DNA of 64,000 nt from Symbiodinium natans (taxonomy: Eukaryota; Sar; Dinophyceae; Suessiales; Symbiodiniaceae), in the NCBI GenBank assembly GCA_905221605.1, contig CAJNDS010000287.1, positions 62,001 to 126,000 on the forward strand, read 5' to 3'. The notes below the pieces were generated by a model. The model did not search any database, was not told where the DNA came from, and saw only the letters and a program-made list of their open reading frames with translations. Numbering within the stretch: the first letter of the stretch is position 1; each line of letters begins with the position of its first letter. This document shows positions 61,480-64,000 of this stretch, in pieces. Made by a program: the position numbers and the translations under genes.

Positions 61480-64000
61480 TTCTTTGGAGGTGCCATAGAG
61501 TCCCCAGATGAAGCCTGTAGCTTTCTGACATCTGCAGCCCAAGGCTCATGAAGAGGCCTCCTTTGCAGGGACTTCGGGGGACAGGTCAAAGGGTTTGCTC
61601 ATGTTGTGCTGTTTCAGCGTGTCGCTGCGGCTGTGGGGCACAGAGTTGGTGTTTGCGGTAGTATGGGAAGATTATTTGCACATTGCCTTCGAAAATCTCT
61701 TTGTCTTTACGCTGCCAGGTCTGATGCAGGTAGCTTATCGCTCTTGTAAAGGCAGCAAGACCAACAGCAGTAGGGCCTCGTGGTAGAAGACTAGGCGTGA
61801 CAGCTTCTCGGACGTTGAAATGCGCTCCCGACGTGCAACCCAATGCTCTCCTCTCCACTGCTCTCCACTTCACCGGCCTCCCCAATCCCTAGACCCTGCC
61901 CAGGTGTAACTGTGAATCTAATGTAGCCTCAGTATATATTTCTGATTGTAGCCCAGGTGATCGTGGTGATAAACATGCAGTTCCATTCAGGTTTTAGCCC
62001 TGAGCCTCAAAGCAGTTGTAGAGTCCTGATTGTGCGGCTGAAGGGTCCCAGCCGCACCTGCGAAGGTTTTCGTTGGAGGCCCTGGCAAGGGAGTTGCAGT
62101 TGCCGAAGGCGGGTGTGTCAGCAAGAGAATGTAGCAACACCGTAGAGGACTGCCGTAACACCACGTAGACTTCCATAGCTATAGTACAGTAGTCTACTCA
62201 ACATCTACGCCTAAGTTGAGAGAGCTTTCTTACTCCTGCAAAATCCGCGACATCTGCATCAAACAGAGCACTGGTTGTGCAAAGCATTGAGCGATGGGAA
62301 CACATTAGCTCACGATGAAGAAGCTGTAACAGCCGCATATACTCCCATTGCAAGCGTTGCTTACAAGCTGAGCTCCCTTTTTCATGTTTTGCTTCGGTGC
62401 CCGCGTGCACTAGGGGGGGGCAGTCCAGCAGTGCGAAGATGTTTCACTAGCACTGCGTGCAGGTCTTCGGGAGAATTTTCTAAGGGATGAAAATGCGATA
62501 TGCATTGCAGGCAAAGCGCATGAGCGTTTGGAAGCTCCGAGCGCGTCTACAGCTCGGTTCCCTCCATTCGTGTGTTTCCTCCGTGATGCGTCGGTCCATA
62601 GCTGAGGTTTGATGGAAATCCCACTGCCCGAGGCAGGGGTTGCGAGGGCTTGGGGTAAAACGAAGGAACAGGAAGTGAACCTGGTCATGAGGGAGGTTCG
62701 CAAAGTGGGGCACTCATCAGGATCAAGTTACCCTCTATGCTGGTCAAGACACGACCCTCCTCCTGCCCCTGGGAGAAGTGCGCGGTGCAGGACCCAGAAG
62801 AAAGATTGGAGTGGTTGCACGTACTTTACGGCCTCCAACTCAGCTCTTTCGGTTCGGCATTTTTCCAGCAGAGTATGCATAATTCACAGGATGCATACAG
62901 CTAAACATGCATACAATGCTCAAACAACTGCATGGGATGTGGTGCGGAACACATCCAACAACCCCAATAGTTCCAAGAGTCCAACCTCGCCAGACACTTC
63001 TCTGAACAATCGACGTCCAGTTTTCCCCAAAGAAATTTCTCAATTCACGACAAGATCTCGAACAAGGGGAAAGGCCGAGGTGAGCTGCTGCAATCCATCA
63101 ATATTGTGTGTATGATTGTGTCGGGTTTCTCCATGCGTTTATGTCTAATTAACAGGGTACCGAGGGAAAGCTAGAAGGCGAGAGCCACATCCAAATTTCT
63201 GTTGGCAATTGGATATTGCGTATTCAAGCTTGTCTCGTATTTACACGACATGTAGCAAAGAGTGTGGCACACATATGTGTTAATTAATGCGGGAAGATGT
63301 AGCACTTTGTTGAGTACTGAGCACTCCTAGAGCCCTGCAGCCCCCAATACAGTTACTTCAAGCACTAGCCCTGGCCCCTCAAAAGCTTACGCTATATGGA
63401 TCTCAGGGACATTATTTGCCCCTGAGGCTATACCAAATGCAAGGAGGACTTGTTGTGGCGGGGTGGGGTTTTGAGGCTTAGGCTTAGAGCTTAAGGTTTC
63501 CAGGCCTTCCACAGGCATTGGGTGGTTGCACGTCTCTCCGGGTTCGGGTGGACATCCACGTAGCCCTTTTTTGGGCTGGGGGGTTTGCAGTTCAATCTAC
63601 GAAAGGTTTCAAGAACTGCAGTGTCAAAACATATGGGTCGAGGACCCCCTAAACTTCCTAAACCTTGAACCCTGAACCCCTTGCTTGCAGGTAAGTTCGC
63701 TGCAAGCGGGTTCGGATCGGGATTTTCTTGTCTTCTCACAGGGTTGCAAAGACCTGCGTAGAGTTCTCGGCTCAGCTGCGTACTGTTCCTAATATCCCGT
63801 ACTTCGGAGTCCTGGAACTAGTCGTCCTGAAACTATCTTGACACGTTTTGCTTGAAGCCTCATTAAACAGCATTGAAATCGCATTGAAACCTTACAAACC
63901 GGATATGAGGCCTTGTTGTCGGTGAGACGACCCGTCACCAATCTTCACCTTGCAGTCTTCATTTTGCCCAAAAGAGGCAAGACTCTCTACGGTTGTCCTG
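61480..64000. other. Right end of the window, no recognisable gene
   Basis: A short + strand segment at 62612-62706 (MEIPLPEAGVARAWGKTKEQ) has coding-like content without a family. Telomere-like CCTGAACCCC motifs occur near 63660-63680. Nothing else can be supported. Confidence 0.4.

Overview
The window looks like nuclear DNA from a dinoflagellate, most likely of the Symbiodiniaceae type. Genes are cut into many short exons. Introns begin with GC and GA as often as GT and end in AG. One small ribosomal-protein gene is present as two near-identical tandem copies. All recognisable genes lie on the + strand, and long stretches hold only simple repeats, minisatellites and G-rich tracts. Species is not determined.

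Layout. 1-1.8 kb: nothing recognisable. 1.8-4.6 kb: fragments of an intron-rich ankyrin-repeat gene. 4.6-6.9 kb: a few coding-like stretches without a family. 6.9-9.6 kb: two tandem copies of the eS12 (RPS12) gene, seven exons each. 9.9-18.9 kb: an unrecognised secreted-type protein gene of three exons whose second intron contains a complete tyrosine-recombinase retrotransposon (11117-17852). 21.4-33.0 kb: a gene of about 30 exons for the AP-2 clathrin adaptor alpha subunit, readable from trunk to appendage. 34.5-37.1 kb: low-confidence coding remnants. 38-45 kb: repeats, including a 2.1-kb minisatellite flanked by two arrays whose short units are inverted relative to each other. 45-64 kb: no gene that I can name, plus simple repeats, GC dinucleotide tracts and a GAC-rich triplet tract.

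The most notable object is the retrotransposon. It has the split direct repeat layout A1-ORFs-B1-A2-B2 known from PAT/Ngaro-type DIRS elements. The 97-nt A copies and 218-nt B copies look identical, which implies recent insertion. Its Gag-like ORF is followed, in the same frame, by a pol ORF (methyltransferase-like domain, reverse transcriptase, RNase H). The two are separated only by a TGA followed by C, and pol has no usable ATG, so translation by stop readthrough is likely. A separate downstream ORF encodes the tyrosine recombinase. The element lies inside a host intron in the host's orientation, and the host exons on either side rejoin in frame with GA-AG borders.

The identifiable genes are housekeeping functions: eS12 in the small ribosomal subunit and AP-2 alpha in clathrin-mediated endocytosis. 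There is no sign that they form a pathway; co-orientation along the chromosome is the only shared organisation. Exon borders were placed by eye from reading frame, splice-site dinucleotides and remembered family sequence, without transcript data.
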